From an uncultured Armatimonadota bacterium (lineage in GTDB: Bacteria; Armatimonadota; Fimbriimonadia; Fimbriimonadales; Fimbriimonadaceae): 64,000 nucleotides of DNA. The DNA lies in the NCBI GenBank assembly GCA_903833215.1, contig CAILEM010000153.1, forward strand, positions 212,996 through 276,995. The letters run 5' to 3'. Positions 19,020 through 27,318 of the stretch are shown one piece after another (the stretch's first letter is position 1; each line of letters opens with the position of its first letter). Below the pieces are notes generated by a model. It searched no databases. It was not told where the DNA came from and worked only from the letters and a program-made list of their open reading frames with translations. Position numbers and translations under genes: made by a program.

Positions 19020-19298
19020 CTGAATCTCAACATCTATCCAGGAGGCGATATCGTCGCAAAGGGCCTTGCCGACCTCGAGCAGGGACTTCGGACTGAAGAA
19101 GCTCTCTTGGTGATGGTCGCTGGTCCACGACTCCGTGGCTTGGGCTTTGAGTTTCATGGACTCGATTCCGTTACGCGACCCTACGAGCATGCGCTCTATG
19201 AAGCCATTCAAGAGCGTTTGCCAAGCGGGGCTCACAGTGCCTACAACGCCTTGATTCAGCGCATCGTCAGCTTCGCCAACTCCTACCACGGCCAGTAG
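19020..19298 (+). CDS. Small hypothetical protein with unclear start
   Basis: The frame is open from just after the preceding TGA to the TAG at 19296 and reads like a real protein: NLNIYPGGDIVAKGLADLEQG, then LRTEEALLVMVAGPRLRGLGF, then IQERLPSGAHSAYNALIQR. The only orthodox start codons (TTG/GTG/ATG at 19101-19107) would remove the best-looking part. CTG at 19020 is the first candidate. AGGAGG at 19040-19045 lies four bases before an in-frame ATC. Function unknown. The opposite strand also has an open frame here, so the assignment is uncertain. Confidence 0.45.
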   Translation: MNLNIYPGGDIVAKGLADLEQGLRTEEALLVMVAGPRLRGLGFEFHGLDSVTRPYEHALYEAIQERLPSGAHSAYNALIQRIVSFANSYHGQ

Positions 19299-19414
19299 GT
19301 GCTCAGTGCGATCTCATCAATTTTGGAAAGAAACGCAAAACGTAGCGTTTGCAATGGCCCAATTGCTCATAGTTAGAAGGGAGTGATGGTCTCACGACGA
19401 GATTGAAGCAAGGC

Positions 19415-19648
19415 ATGTTGACCACGATTTTTGGTTCGATAATCCTTTTCGAAATCCTGTGCATTCCAGGACTCGTCTTCCTTGAACGGAGAGGCAAACT
19501 GCGAAACTCCAGACAACTTGGTAGAGCGATGGGAATGACTTTGGCCGTGTCGCTCTTCTTGCTCGTCATGGCCGCGAACCATGAATTCTTACACCGAAAA
19601 CAACCTCAATTGAGGCCCCACGCTTCGACCGGCTCTAGAGCGACCTAA
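19415..19648 (+). CDS. Small membrane protein with two transmembrane helices
   Basis: 77 residues. Two hydrophobic segments (IFGSIILFEILCIPGLVFL and MGMTLAVSLFLLVMAA) flank a basic loop ERRGKLRNSRQLGR, so the loop should face the cytoplasm. A TTG four codons upstream is an alternative start. The tail HRKQPQLRPHAS is polar. No family recognised. Codon pattern and helix topology support it over the overlapping opposite-strand frame. Confidence 0.5.
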   Translation: MLTTIFGSIILFEILCIPGLVFLERRGKLRNSRQLGRAMGMTLAVSLFLLVMAANHEFLHRKQPQLRPHASTGSRAT

Positions 19649-19788
19649 CTAAGGCACTGGATCGTAGAAGTGTGATTAAGCGAATGTTCGAGGCACTACG
19701 CTGTCTTTTATCTACGTAGACCACATTGGCTGGTGGCAATAGGTCGGTGTTAAACTGAAATCTCTGCCCTTCTTTGGCTTGCAAAGGT

Positions 19789-21279
19789 ATGAAAACGCTC
19801 TCTAGAGGATTTGTCGCGGTCTGCTTTGCGCTTACAGCCTGTATTGGCTCAGCGCAGCGAATCTCCAAGCTGACTTTTGCACCTTCTTCCGTGATGGGAG
19901 GAGGTATGGCGACGGCAACGGTTGAAATTACGCCGAAGGCGGCCAAAGCCCCTGTCGTCATAACTTTGACCAGTTCGGACAAAATTTCATCGGTGCCGGC
20001 AAAGGTTGAGATCGCAGTCGGTGCGGCTACAGCGACATTCCAGGTGACCACTACTGCTGTGGAAACAGACACTTCCTCCGTGATCACGGCGACCACGGCA
20101 AAGGCATCGGTCACGGCGAACCTCTCGATATTGAGTCCCAAGGTCATCAAGATGACTTTGGCGCCGACGTCGGTGATGGGCGGAACCGCTTCGACTGCCA
20201 CGATCGAGTTGAATGCAAAGGCAGGAGCCACACCAGTGACGGTTGCCCTGAAGTGTTCAAACGCTATATCTACAGTGCCCGCGACCATGCAAGTGGCGGC
20301 AGGCGCAAATACGGCAACATTTCCTGTAACCACCTTGGTTACGGCGAACGATACTTCTTCACAGGTCACGGCGACCGTTGGCAAGAGTTCGATTACCTCA
20401 AGCATCAACGTGCTAACGCCAAAGATCATTAAGATCACTTTGGCACCCAACTCGGTTCCAGGCGGAACTCCGCCGACGGCTACTGTCGAACTCGCCGCCA
20501 AAGCTGGAAGCCTGCCCGTTGAGGTCAAACTCAAAAGCTCGAATCCTAATTTCACGGTGCCTCCAACCATGACGGTTGCGGCGGGCACGAATACGGGAAC
20601 CTTTCCTGTCACCACAGTCGCTGTCGCGACAGATGCGACTACCCAAATCACGGCAACTGTGGGCAAGACAACGGCTACGGCAACGCTCAACGTTTCCTCA
20701 CCCAAGCCGGTTGATTTTGCATTTAGCCCAGCAAGTGTTCAAGGAGGATCGCTGTCTACAGGAACGGTGAAACTGAATGCGCCCGCACCTGTCGGAGGAT
20801 TCAAAGTGGAATTCGCGGCGAATTCGCCATTTTGGGGTGGACCCAAAACCTTGATTATCCCTGCTGGAGCCACATCTGCAATGCTCCCCGTAACGACAGT
20901 TCCCGTCGTCGGCGCAACCGACGTCAGCATTAGCGTCAGCGGTGGCGGACATCGGATCGTCACCTCACTGAAGGTCACTCCCCCGGTCTTCACGACTTTC
21001 CAACTTGACGCATCGACCGTCACGGGAGGAAGCGTCGTAAAAGGCACGTTTTCGATCAACGCGCCTGCCCCGAAAGAAGGATTTCGAGTTAAAGTCTCAA
21101 GTGATAACGAGCTCGCAAAAACCCCTGGTTACGTCACAATTCCTGCCGGAGGCACCACTGCCAAGTTCGAGATTCAGACTAAACGGGTGACTAGCTCCAA
21201 GATCGTAAGAATCACCGCAGGCGGATCTGGTGCATGGGTCGAGCTCTCGATCTCAATCGAGCCAGCGAAGGGCGGCTAA
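19789..21279 (+). CDS. Secreted protein of tandem Ig-like repeats
   Basis: 496 residues. An ATG at 19789 begins a clean signal peptide (LSRGFVAVCFALTACIGSAQ). The rest is five tandem ~90-residue beta-sandwich repeats, each opening with a K.(T/D)(F/L)(A/S)P.SV.GG pattern and closing with a TFPVTT.AV..D.SSQITAT-like stretch. The first three share high identity; the last two diverge. Repeats like these occur in cell-surface adhesins and matrix proteins. No sorting or anchoring signal is visible. It ends one base from the convergent stop of the glycosyltransferase gene. Confidence 0.85.
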   Translation: MKTLSRGFVAVCFALTACIGSAQRISKLTFAPSSVMGGGMATATVEITPKAAKAPVVITLTSSDKISSVPAKVEIAVGAATATFQVTTTAVETDTSSVITATTAKASVTANLSILSPKVIKMTLAPTSVMGGTASTATIELNAKAGATPVTVALKCSNAISTVPATMQVAAGANTATFPVTTLVTANDTSSQVTATVGKSSITSSINVLTPKIIKITLAPNSVPGGTPPTATVELAAKAGSLPVEVKLKSSNPNFTVPPTMTVAAGTNTGTFPVTTVAVATDATTQITATVGKTTATATLNVSSPKPVDFAFSPASVQGGSLSTGTVKLNAPAPVGGFKVEFAANSPFWGGPKTLIIPAGATSAMLPVTTVPVVGATDVSISVSGGGHRIVTSLKVTPPVFTTFQLDASTVTGGSVVKGTFSINAPAPKEGFRVKVSSDNELAKTPGYVTIPAGGTTAKFEIQTKRVTSSKIVRITAGGSGAWVELSISIEPAKGG

Positions 21280-21280
21280 G

Positions 21281-23311
21281 CTACGGCAATCGGCCGAGAT
21301 TGTGGGTAATGGCCACGTACTCCCTCGGGTCGATTGAGAGCTCTTCGAGGAAATTCGATAGGCGTCCTCGGAGGATGGGCGACTCGACTGTGATGGTGGC
21401 TTTGGTCACCGTAAGTTGCTCGCGAACGATAAGTTCAAACACCCGATGCTGACGCTTGCGATCCTGCTCGATACTTCGGATCAGCGCTGTCACGGCACGA
21501 GGACTGGAGGCGATGAATGCTTGCTCAAGGAGCGGACCAACGCGAGGTTGCTCCAACAATGACCGCGCAGCGTTCATTCGAACGACGGAATCTTCATCGT
21601 TCAGTGCATGGAAAAGCGTTGGCGTAAGCTCTTTCCAACGGAGCCGGCCGATTGCCACTGCGAGTGAAGCGCGTACCCGCAGTTCGGGACTTGAAACCAA
21701 TGCGCGGACGTACGAGATGACCTCCGCACGCTCCAAGTCGTCGGCATCGGCTGGAACCATTCGCAGGGCACGAACAACCTGATCCGTGTCGTTCGAAATG
21801 AGCCCCATCATGACTTCGTCGATCGGCACCTTCTCGGTCGAGACTTTCGCCTTTGTCTGATCTTCGGCCCCCATGTCGCCGATTCCTTCGAGGTGGGCAG
21901 TGTTATCCCACTTCACGGCGGCGCGCCCACGTCGTGAGTCGCTAAACACCTTTAATGCTCGGAACGTCGCAAGGCCGTTTAGGACGTTACCAACGATCAA
22001 CCTTGGCACCGACATCAATCCAGGCCCAATTCCATAGGTCAACCCCACCCACGTGATCCGCTGAGTCAAGCGCAGAACCATGAAGAACGAGCAGAACGAT
22101 ACGAGGTGCGCAAGAGACGTATCTGGGACCAGAACTGGGAGTAGCTTAAGGCCGATCCAACCAGCTTGGCCCATCGCGAAGACAATGAAATAGAGGAGAA
22201 CAAAATAGCCAAGGAACGAAGCAGAAGCGGCAACGAAGACTTTCCGATCTTTGACGAAGTTCTCCTTCATCAGCCAACTGCCTTCCCATCCCGACTGCTC
22301 CCACTCCTGAAGAGAGATGCCGATGATCCATCGCGACTTTTGTCGCACCGAGCGAGTCCAATCCATGGGGAAGTACGACCAGTTCGATACGAATAGAGGT
22401 CGCTTGCATAGGGGCACCCACCAAGGAGACTTATCATCGCCAAGCAGGACGTTGACGAAAACCGACTTCAAGCCTGCTTCCCGAATCTTCTTTGACATCG
22501 AATAGTCCTCTGTCATGGAAGATTCGTTGAATACATGCCCGTCATGCTCGTCGGCGAGGTAGTCAATTACCTTTCGCGAAAATCCGGTTCCCGTCCCTGC
22601 ATAGGGTACGAAGCCTGAGATCTTCTCACGAACCGGCACATCCTTCATGTGGTTCTCGCTGAATTCATCAGCGTAGATCCAGTGGACCCATTTGTTCCAT
22701 TTCGTTGGAAAAGGCAAGATTGGAATTTGAACGACGTCCACGCCAGGAATTAGGTAGTTGTGCAGCAAGAACTCTTGAGGATGAACCCAGTCCTCCGCGT
22801 CGTGCATGAGGATGATGTCGAAATTGATCGCGTTGGTGTCCTCGTAGGAGCGTAGTGCGGCAAGCACGTTATGCAAGCAGTCGGCCTTTGTTGTTGGTCC
22901 TGGTCGTGCCGTCACGACCTTGAGGATTTGCGGATACTCCTTGGCCAACCGATCGACACACGCCTGGGTGGCAGGATCGTTTGGGTAGGTCCCGACGAAA
23001 ATTGAATAGTTATCGTATTCGACCCGCTTGATGATGTTGTCGACCATGCTCGCGACGACCTCGCCTTCGTTCCAAGCGGGAACCATGACGGCAATGCGTT
23101 GCTGCTCGCGTGCCCTTAGTCTTTCCAGGGTTAGTCGGGGTGAATTCTTGTAGGTGTACCTCCGCCAAAACCGAAGCCAATATGCTCCGATATCGTAAAC
23201 AAAATCCTGCGTTCCGCTCAGGAAATAGACGACGGCAACAAACCACGTTAAGCCTGCGAAACAGTCTCTTAGGAGAATCAGGACGTCGTCAGCTTCGAGT
23301 CTAAATTCCAT
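21281..23311 (-). CDS. NfrB-like GT2 glycosyltransferase with C-terminal HEAT repeats
   Basis: 676 residues. The first ~480 closely follow Escherichia coli NfrB, an inner-membrane family 2 glycosyltransferase that makes a surface glycan: IAVMVPAWNEGEVV, FVGTYPNDPATQ, VVTARPGPTTKADCLHNVL, LMHDAEDWVHP (the DxD-like region), ADEFSENHMKDVPVRE, MTEDYSMSKKI, and VRQKSRWIIGISLQEW (the Q-x-x-RW signature). Membrane segments lie near residues 12-32 and about 350-450. Escherichia coli NfrB ends in an MshEN-type c-di-GMP-binding domain. Here residues about 510-640 are instead HEAT/PBS-type repeats (VRASLAVAIGRLRWKEL, LFHALNDEDSVVRMNAARSLLE). It follows the zinc-ribbon gene by seven bases in one operon. 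The product is inferred to be an exopolysaccharide. Confidence 0.9.
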   Translation of the reverse strand: MEFRLEADDVLILLRDCFAGLTWFVAVVYFLSGTQDFVYDIGAYWLRFWRRYTYKNSPRLTLERLRAREQQRIAVMVPAWNEGEVVASMVDNIIKRVEYDNYSIFVGTYPNDPATQACVDRLAKEYPQILKVVTARPGPTTKADCLHNVLAALRSYEDTNAINFDIILMHDAEDWVHPQEFLLHNYLIPGVDVVQIPILPFPTKWNKWVHWIYADEFSENHMKDVPVREKISGFVPYAGTGTGFSRKVIDYLADEHDGHVFNESSMTEDYSMSKKIREAGLKSVFVNVLLGDDKSPWWVPLCKRPLFVSNWSYFPMDWTRSVRQKSRWIIGISLQEWEQSGWEGSWLMKENFVKDRKVFVAASASFLGYFVLLYFIVFAMGQAGWIGLKLLPVLVPDTSLAHLVSFCSFFMVLRLTQRITWVGLTYGIGPGLMSVPRLIVGNVLNGLATFRALKVFSDSRRGRAAVKWDNTAHLEGIGDMGAEDQTKAKVSTEKVPIDEVMMGLISNDTDQVVRALRMVPADADDLERAEVISYVRALVSSPELRVRASLAVAIGRLRWKELTPTLFHALNDEDSVVRMNAARSLLEQPRVGPLLEQAFIASSPRAVTALIRSIEQDRKRQHRVFELIVREQLTVTKATITVESPILRGRLSNFLEELSIDPREYVAITHNLGRLP

Positions 23312-23318
23312 GGGCTTG

Positions 23319-23924
23319 CTACTTACTGCGCTTACGATAGCCGGACTTGGCAGAAGCGAAGTTACTCGCGTTTCCTCCGAGCAGCACCTGCTTGATCTTG
23401 CTGTTCGCTAGCTCATGGACTTCAAAAATCGTAGCGGACTGGAAGGTGACGGGATCGATCACGACCTGGCATCTAGGGCAGTATCGCAGCCGAGCCCAGA
23501 CCCTTTTCCTTTGGAGATAGGCCCGGTATCGTTCCCAATGGGCCTGCAAGAGAACGCTATCCTCATTCGCGGCAAGTCGAGATTCCAATCTCCAATTGGA
23601 GATCCCGACGAAGATCGCGATTACCACCGATACGAGCATCAAAGTCGGGCTTGGAAGGTTTCCGGTCAATGCAAATGAGCCTGCTGCGATCAAAGCGATC
23701 CAGAATAAGCCGAATGCGACGCTATTGCGAAGCCCTGTTCGATGCCGCTTCGAAATCGGTCGAATCAGTCGCTTGGGAGGTTGAAGCCACTCAACCATAT
23801 CCGAAGAGAATTGGCTCGATGGCTTGTCCACCAAATCCAACAGTTCGGCCATCGTCGACACTTCTGGGTTGCCACACCGCGGGCAACTGTTATGCTTGCT
23901 TGGACTCATCTGACTCGTAGGCAT
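23319..23924 (-). CDS. Membrane protein with split zinc-ribbon knuckles
   Basis: 201 residues. CPRC near residue 15 and CPRC near residue 150 form two Cys knuckles that could fold into one zinc site. Between them are two transmembrane helices (VAFGLFWIALIAAGSFAL and LMLVSVVIAIFVGI) and a basic helical stretch (HWERYRAYLQRKRVWARLRY), so both knuckles should be cytoplasmic. The tail is basic. It is the first gene of an operon with the NfrB-like glycosyltransferase and may be its partner subunit. No family recognised. Confidence 0.7.
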   Translation of the reverse strand: MPTSQMSPSKHNSCPRCGNPEVSTMAELLDLVDKPSSQFSSDMVEWLQPPKRLIRPISKRHRTGLRNSVAFGLFWIALIAAGSFALTGNLPSPTLMLVSVVIAIFVGISNWRLESRLAANEDSVLLQAHWERYRAYLQRKRVWARLRYCPRCQVVIDPVTFQSATIFEVHELANSKIKQVLLGGNASNFASAKSGYRKRSK

Positions 23925-23956
23925 AACAGTTGTCGGCTAAATAGGATTGAAACCTA

Positions 23957-25069
23957 CTATGGGTTGACGGATTTTCTGGCTCCCGTTGGAATTTTCCCCG
24001 TTGACCATTGCTCATTCAGGCGGATCTGCCTGAATAAGGATTTGAAGCATGCGCTTGATTCCACCGCCGACTTTTCTTGCTTTTTATCGCCGTCGTAGGC
24101 GCGAATGAAAGCTTCTGCCTCACACCAAGTCGTGTGTAGTATGCCTTTGGCATTTTGCGACAAAGTGCCGTTGGCAGACTTTCGGAGAGATTCGATGAAT
24201 GCGAGTTGTTGCAAGGCGAGATCAGTTCTTCGCCAGGGTGAGGCAACGACAGGTAGCCCCGTCACAGCAAAGAAAGCAGGCGTTGGTTCTGCATGTTCAT
24301 AGTGCCAGTCGCAGATAACGATATCCCTTGGAACCTTGTTGATGGCGGTGTAGGTTCCATTCGTGCTTGCTTCCCACTCACCCAAACCATTCGAGCGTCC
24401 GTCGAGGAACCGATCTCCCCACATCCACATCTGGCGCTTGGATTTTTGGAGATGATCATGGAGGACGTTCACTTCGCCGGCAAACACATCGGCGGAATTC
24501 TTCCCTTTGCAATTCGGACAATCTGGGTCAGCAAGGATAAACACCTCATCGAGTCCGGTATGAAAAGCATCGGCTTCGCAAGCATCACAAAGTTCGTCGA
24601 TGAGGTCAAAAATGAAAGCGTGCAACCCTGGTGCATTCGGGCAATAGCTTCGGCAATAGATGCCCTTATTGTTGGGATACTTCCCGCGTGTTTCGTCGAA
24701 CTCAGGGTGAGCGATAAGCAGCGATTCCGTCGTCTTGTCCCATGACTGATGTCCAAGCAGATTGATCTGCGGAATCAGCCGAATATGCGCATCTTTGCAG
24801 GCCGATACAATCTCCTGGACCTGAGGGATGGAATAAGCATCTCCATCGGCAACCTCTGGATGCTTCTTAAATTTGAATCGATAGTCAAACTCCAACACTA
24901 AGGTATTCACGCCTTCCTTAGGCAGTGACTTTCGAATAAAGTTTGTGAGCATCCCAATGTTCGAAGTTTTTGGGGCTGATAGATGAAGGCCTTTCACAGG
25001 AAGGGGCTGCACCCCACCCTTGGTCGCCCCCTGCAAGATTCCAAGAACGAAGACTGCGGTACCGATCAT
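23957..25069 (-). CDS. GH20-like glycoside hydrolase, short form
   Basis: 370 residues. A signal peptide begins at the ATG at 25069 (IGTAVFVLGILQGATKGGVQ); a TTG ten codons upstream is less likely. The (beta/alpha)8 barrel shows the GH20 layout: RLIPQINLLGHQSW (compare the conserved P-E-I-D-x-P-G-H strand) and the catalytic Asp-Glu in FHTGLDEVF, matching H-x-G-x-D-E. CDWHYEHAEPTP and VASPWRRTD add substrate-site aromatics. There is no N-terminal GH20b domain, so it resembles the short uncharacterised GH20 branch rather than classical hexosaminidases. It is divergent from a full-length GH20 gene. Confidence 0.82.
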   Translation of the reverse strand: MIGTAVFVLGILQGATKGGVQPLPVKGLHLSAPKTSNIGMLTNFIRKSLPKEGVNTLVLEFDYRFKFKKHPEVADGDAYSIPQVQEIVSACKDAHIRLIPQINLLGHQSWDKTTESLLIAHPEFDETRGKYPNNKGIYCRSYCPNAPGLHAFIFDLIDELCDACEADAFHTGLDEVFILADPDCPNCKGKNSADVFAGEVNVLHDHLQKSKRQMWMWGDRFLDGRSNGLGEWEASTNGTYTAINKVPRDIVICDWHYEHAEPTPAFFAVTGLPVVASPWRRTDLALQQLAFIESLRKSANGTLSQNAKGILHTTWCEAEAFIRAYDGDKKQEKSAVESSACFKSLFRQIRLNEQWSTGKIPTGARKSVNP

Positions 25070-25085
25070 GTCTGGACTATACACC

Positions 25086-25097
25086 GGTAACGCTACC
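25086..25097. promoter_or_regulatory. Possible LacI-type operator between two GH20 genes
   Basis: GGTAACGCTACC is a near-palindrome with a central CG, the shape of many LacI-family operators. It lies in the 71-bp gap between the divergent GH20 genes, where a repressor could control both. Only one imperfect copy is seen, so this is suggestive. Confidence 0.3.
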
Positions 25098-25140
25098 AAC
25101 CCACCGATTCCCCTTGATGGCTGCTAGACTCGAATCACCT

Positions 25141-27315
25141 ATGATCGGACTGATTCTTGGCTACGTGTTCGGTGGCGCGCCGTTTCCAACCACCGTGGCT
25201 AATCCCCTGAAATGCATACCTACCCCGACGTCGGTCGCACGGTTGGGTGGTGCGATACCGATGAAAGGAATTGATATTGTGTCGACTAATCGGAAGCTGG
25301 ATGGGATCGCCAATGTGTTGGCGGGAGACCTTTCCGCAGTTACGGATCAGGTTATCACCGTTAAGACCAAGCCAATAACGCGGGCCATTGTATTGCGCCT
25401 TACGCCAGACGGCCCGAAAGAGTCGTACACCATTGAGGCCAAGTCCAATATCACCGTCACGGCGAAGACCCCCCAAGGGATTTCTCACGCGGCGGCGACT
25501 TTACTCCAACTCATCGAAAAATCGAATGGTAAATGCCGGATTCCCCGCTTCGTACTAAACGACACACCAAAGTCTTCCTACCGGGGAATGATGATCGACG
25601 TTGCGCGTCGCTACCACTCCATCGATGTCCTCAAACAGTGTGTGGTGCTTTGTCATCTATACAAGCTGAACTACTTGCAGCTTCACCTCTCCGATGATCA
25701 GGCTTTCACGTTCCCCAGCACGGCGTTCCCAAAGATCTCCACTCAGAACCAACATGGTGGTCCCGCCTACACTCTTACTCAACTCAAGGATCTGGTTCGA
25801 TTTGCTGACGATCACGGCGTAACCGTCGTGCCGGAAATGGACATCCCTGGTCATTCGGGGATGCTCAATCGAACGATGCCAGATCTTTTCAAGATCAAGG
25901 GCACGAAGCCATACGAGCATCATGCGACGATTAACTTCGTCAATCCTGCCGTGCTGCAGGCCGTCGATAAGCTTATTGGCGAGATGTGCGATGTCTTCCA
26001 TTCATCGCCCTATTTCCATATGGGCGGCGACGAAGCGGACATCTCCCTTGTTGACCAACACCCCGACTTCCAATCGGCGTTTTCCAAACTTGGCTTGCCC
26101 CCTCACTCCCAACAGGAGCTATTTCGACGCTTCATTGGCCAAGTAAACGATATCGTCAAGAAAAAGGGCAAAAAGCTTATTGTATGGGAGGGTTTTGGGC
26201 GTGACATGACATCGAAATTTCCGATTTCGAAAGACATCCTTGTGATGGAATTTGAAAACTCCTATTACCTACCCCAAGAGCTCGTTGCCGACGGATACTC
26301 ACTCGTCAACGCATCTTGGACACCACTTTACGTCGTCAATCGTCATGTGTGGCCAGCCCGCAAAGTCTTTGATTGGAATTTGAACACTTTTGGAAGGTTC
26401 TCAAATCTCTACGCCACCACCACATGGATGCAATCAAAGAGCACATCTCATATTGAGGGCTCTCAACTCTGTTCATGGGAGGGTCCAGAAGAGCTAGAGA
26501 TCCAGAACTTGAGACGTCTTTCGGCGGCAATGTCGGAAAGATCCTGGAGTTCGTCTAGCGGTACCTATGCCGAGTTTGAGTCCAAGCTAGGCGCGACCGA
26601 TTCGCTTCTCACCAAGTTGATCCAAACTGTCGAAATCGTATCAAGCACACTGGATGCCAAGGATCCCAACGGCTACGATGTCCCGTGTTTCACACGTCCA
26701 CTAACGATTAAGCTAAGCGGCAGGGATGGTTGCCAGGTCCGATACACGCTGGACGGAAAGCCTCCAACCGACAAGTCACCCCAATTCACAAAACCGTTCT
26801 TGCTCAATCAGACCACCACCATTCGAGCCGCTCTGTATGGGGCGGCTGGACGAATTGGATTCGAGAGTTCCGCCGCGTATTACTACGTTCCACCTCACGT
26901 GCCCAACTTGGCAACCGGAAAGCACGTCATCGTGTCGGGCGGAACCCAAAGCCCGCAAAATCCTGAACTCGTGGTGGATGACAATCTGGACCTCAACTCC
27001 AGTTGGTGGGCAACCCCAGCCCCTCAATGGCTGCAAGTTGATCTTGGGAAGACTCTCCCCATCGGACGAGTTGAAGTTTTCCCCTATTGGGATGGTCGGC
27101 GCTACTATCAGTACCTTGTCGAAATCAGCGTGGATGGAAAAACGTGGAAACAAGTTGCTGACCGATCACAAAACACGACGCCCGCCAGTTCCCAGGGCGA
27201 CGAAATCAAGTTCGCCCCGACATCGGCAAGATACGTAAGAGTGACCCTTCTGAAAGGAAGCGCCAACGAAGCCGTCCACCTCGTGGAGCTACGCGTGTGG
27301 GGTGCCACCCAATAA
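25141..27315 (+). CDS. Beta-N-acetylhexosaminidase, GH20, with chitobiase-C and F5/8C domains
   Basis: 724 residues from the ATG at 25141, which opens a signal-like segment (IGLILGYVFGGAPFPTTVA); an ATG eight codons upstream is possible. Domains in order: GH20b (about 20-145), GH20 catalytic barrel (about 145-470) with YRGMMIDVARRY, LHLSDDQAF, VVPEMDIPGHSG and the catalytic pair in FHMGGDEADIS, then a chitobiase C-terminal-like module (QVRYTLDGKPPTDKSPQF), then an F5/8 type C/discoidin module (WLQVDLGKTLPIGRVEV, ARYVRVTLLKGS). It removes terminal beta-GlcNAc or GalNAc from glycans outside the cytoplasm; the last module probably binds carbohydrate. It is nearly abutting the convergent aldolase gene. 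Confidence 0.93.
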   Translation: MIGLILGYVFGGAPFPTTVANPLKCIPTPTSVARLGGAIPMKGIDIVSTNRKLDGIANVLAGDLSAVTDQVITVKTKPITRAIVLRLTPDGPKESYTIEAKSNITVTAKTPQGISHAAATLLQLIEKSNGKCRIPRFVLNDTPKSSYRGMMIDVARRYHSIDVLKQCVVLCHLYKLNYLQLHLSDDQAFTFPSTAFPKISTQNQHGGPAYTLTQLKDLVRFADDHGVTVVPEMDIPGHSGMLNRTMPDLFKIKGTKPYEHHATINFVNPAVLQAVDKLIGEMCDVFHSSPYFHMGGDEADISLVDQHPDFQSAFSKLGLPPHSQQELFRRFIGQVNDIVKKKGKKLIVWEGFGRDMTSKFPISKDILVMEFENSYYLPQELVADGYSLVNASWTPLYVVNRHVWPARKVFDWNLNTFGRFSNLYATTTWMQSKSTSHIEGSQLCSWEGPEELEIQNLRRLSAAMSERSWSSSSGTYAEFESKLGATDSLLTKLIQTVEIVSSTLDAKDPNGYDVPCFTRPLTIKLSGRDGCQVRYTLDGKPPTDKSPQFTKPFLLNQTTTIRAALYGAAGRIGFESSAAYYYVPPHVPNLATGKHVIVSGGTQSPQNPELVVDDNLDLNSSWWATPAPQWLQVDLGKTLPIGRVEVFPYWDGRRYYQYLVEISVDGKTWKQVADRSQNTTPASSQGDEIKFAPTSARYVRVTLLKGSANEAVHLVELRVWGATQ

Positions 27316-27318
27316 CCG

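Noticed and set aside
19014..19289. 91-codon minus-strand frame
   Set aside because: Competes with the plus-strand small protein. The plus frame has a better hydrophobic pattern, but this stays a real alternative.
19635..20705. Long open frame (356 codons) on the minus strand
   Set aside because: It is antisense to the Ig-repeat gene. Its Val/Thr/Ala repeats mirror the repeated plus-strand codons, and the plus frame has a clean signal peptide.
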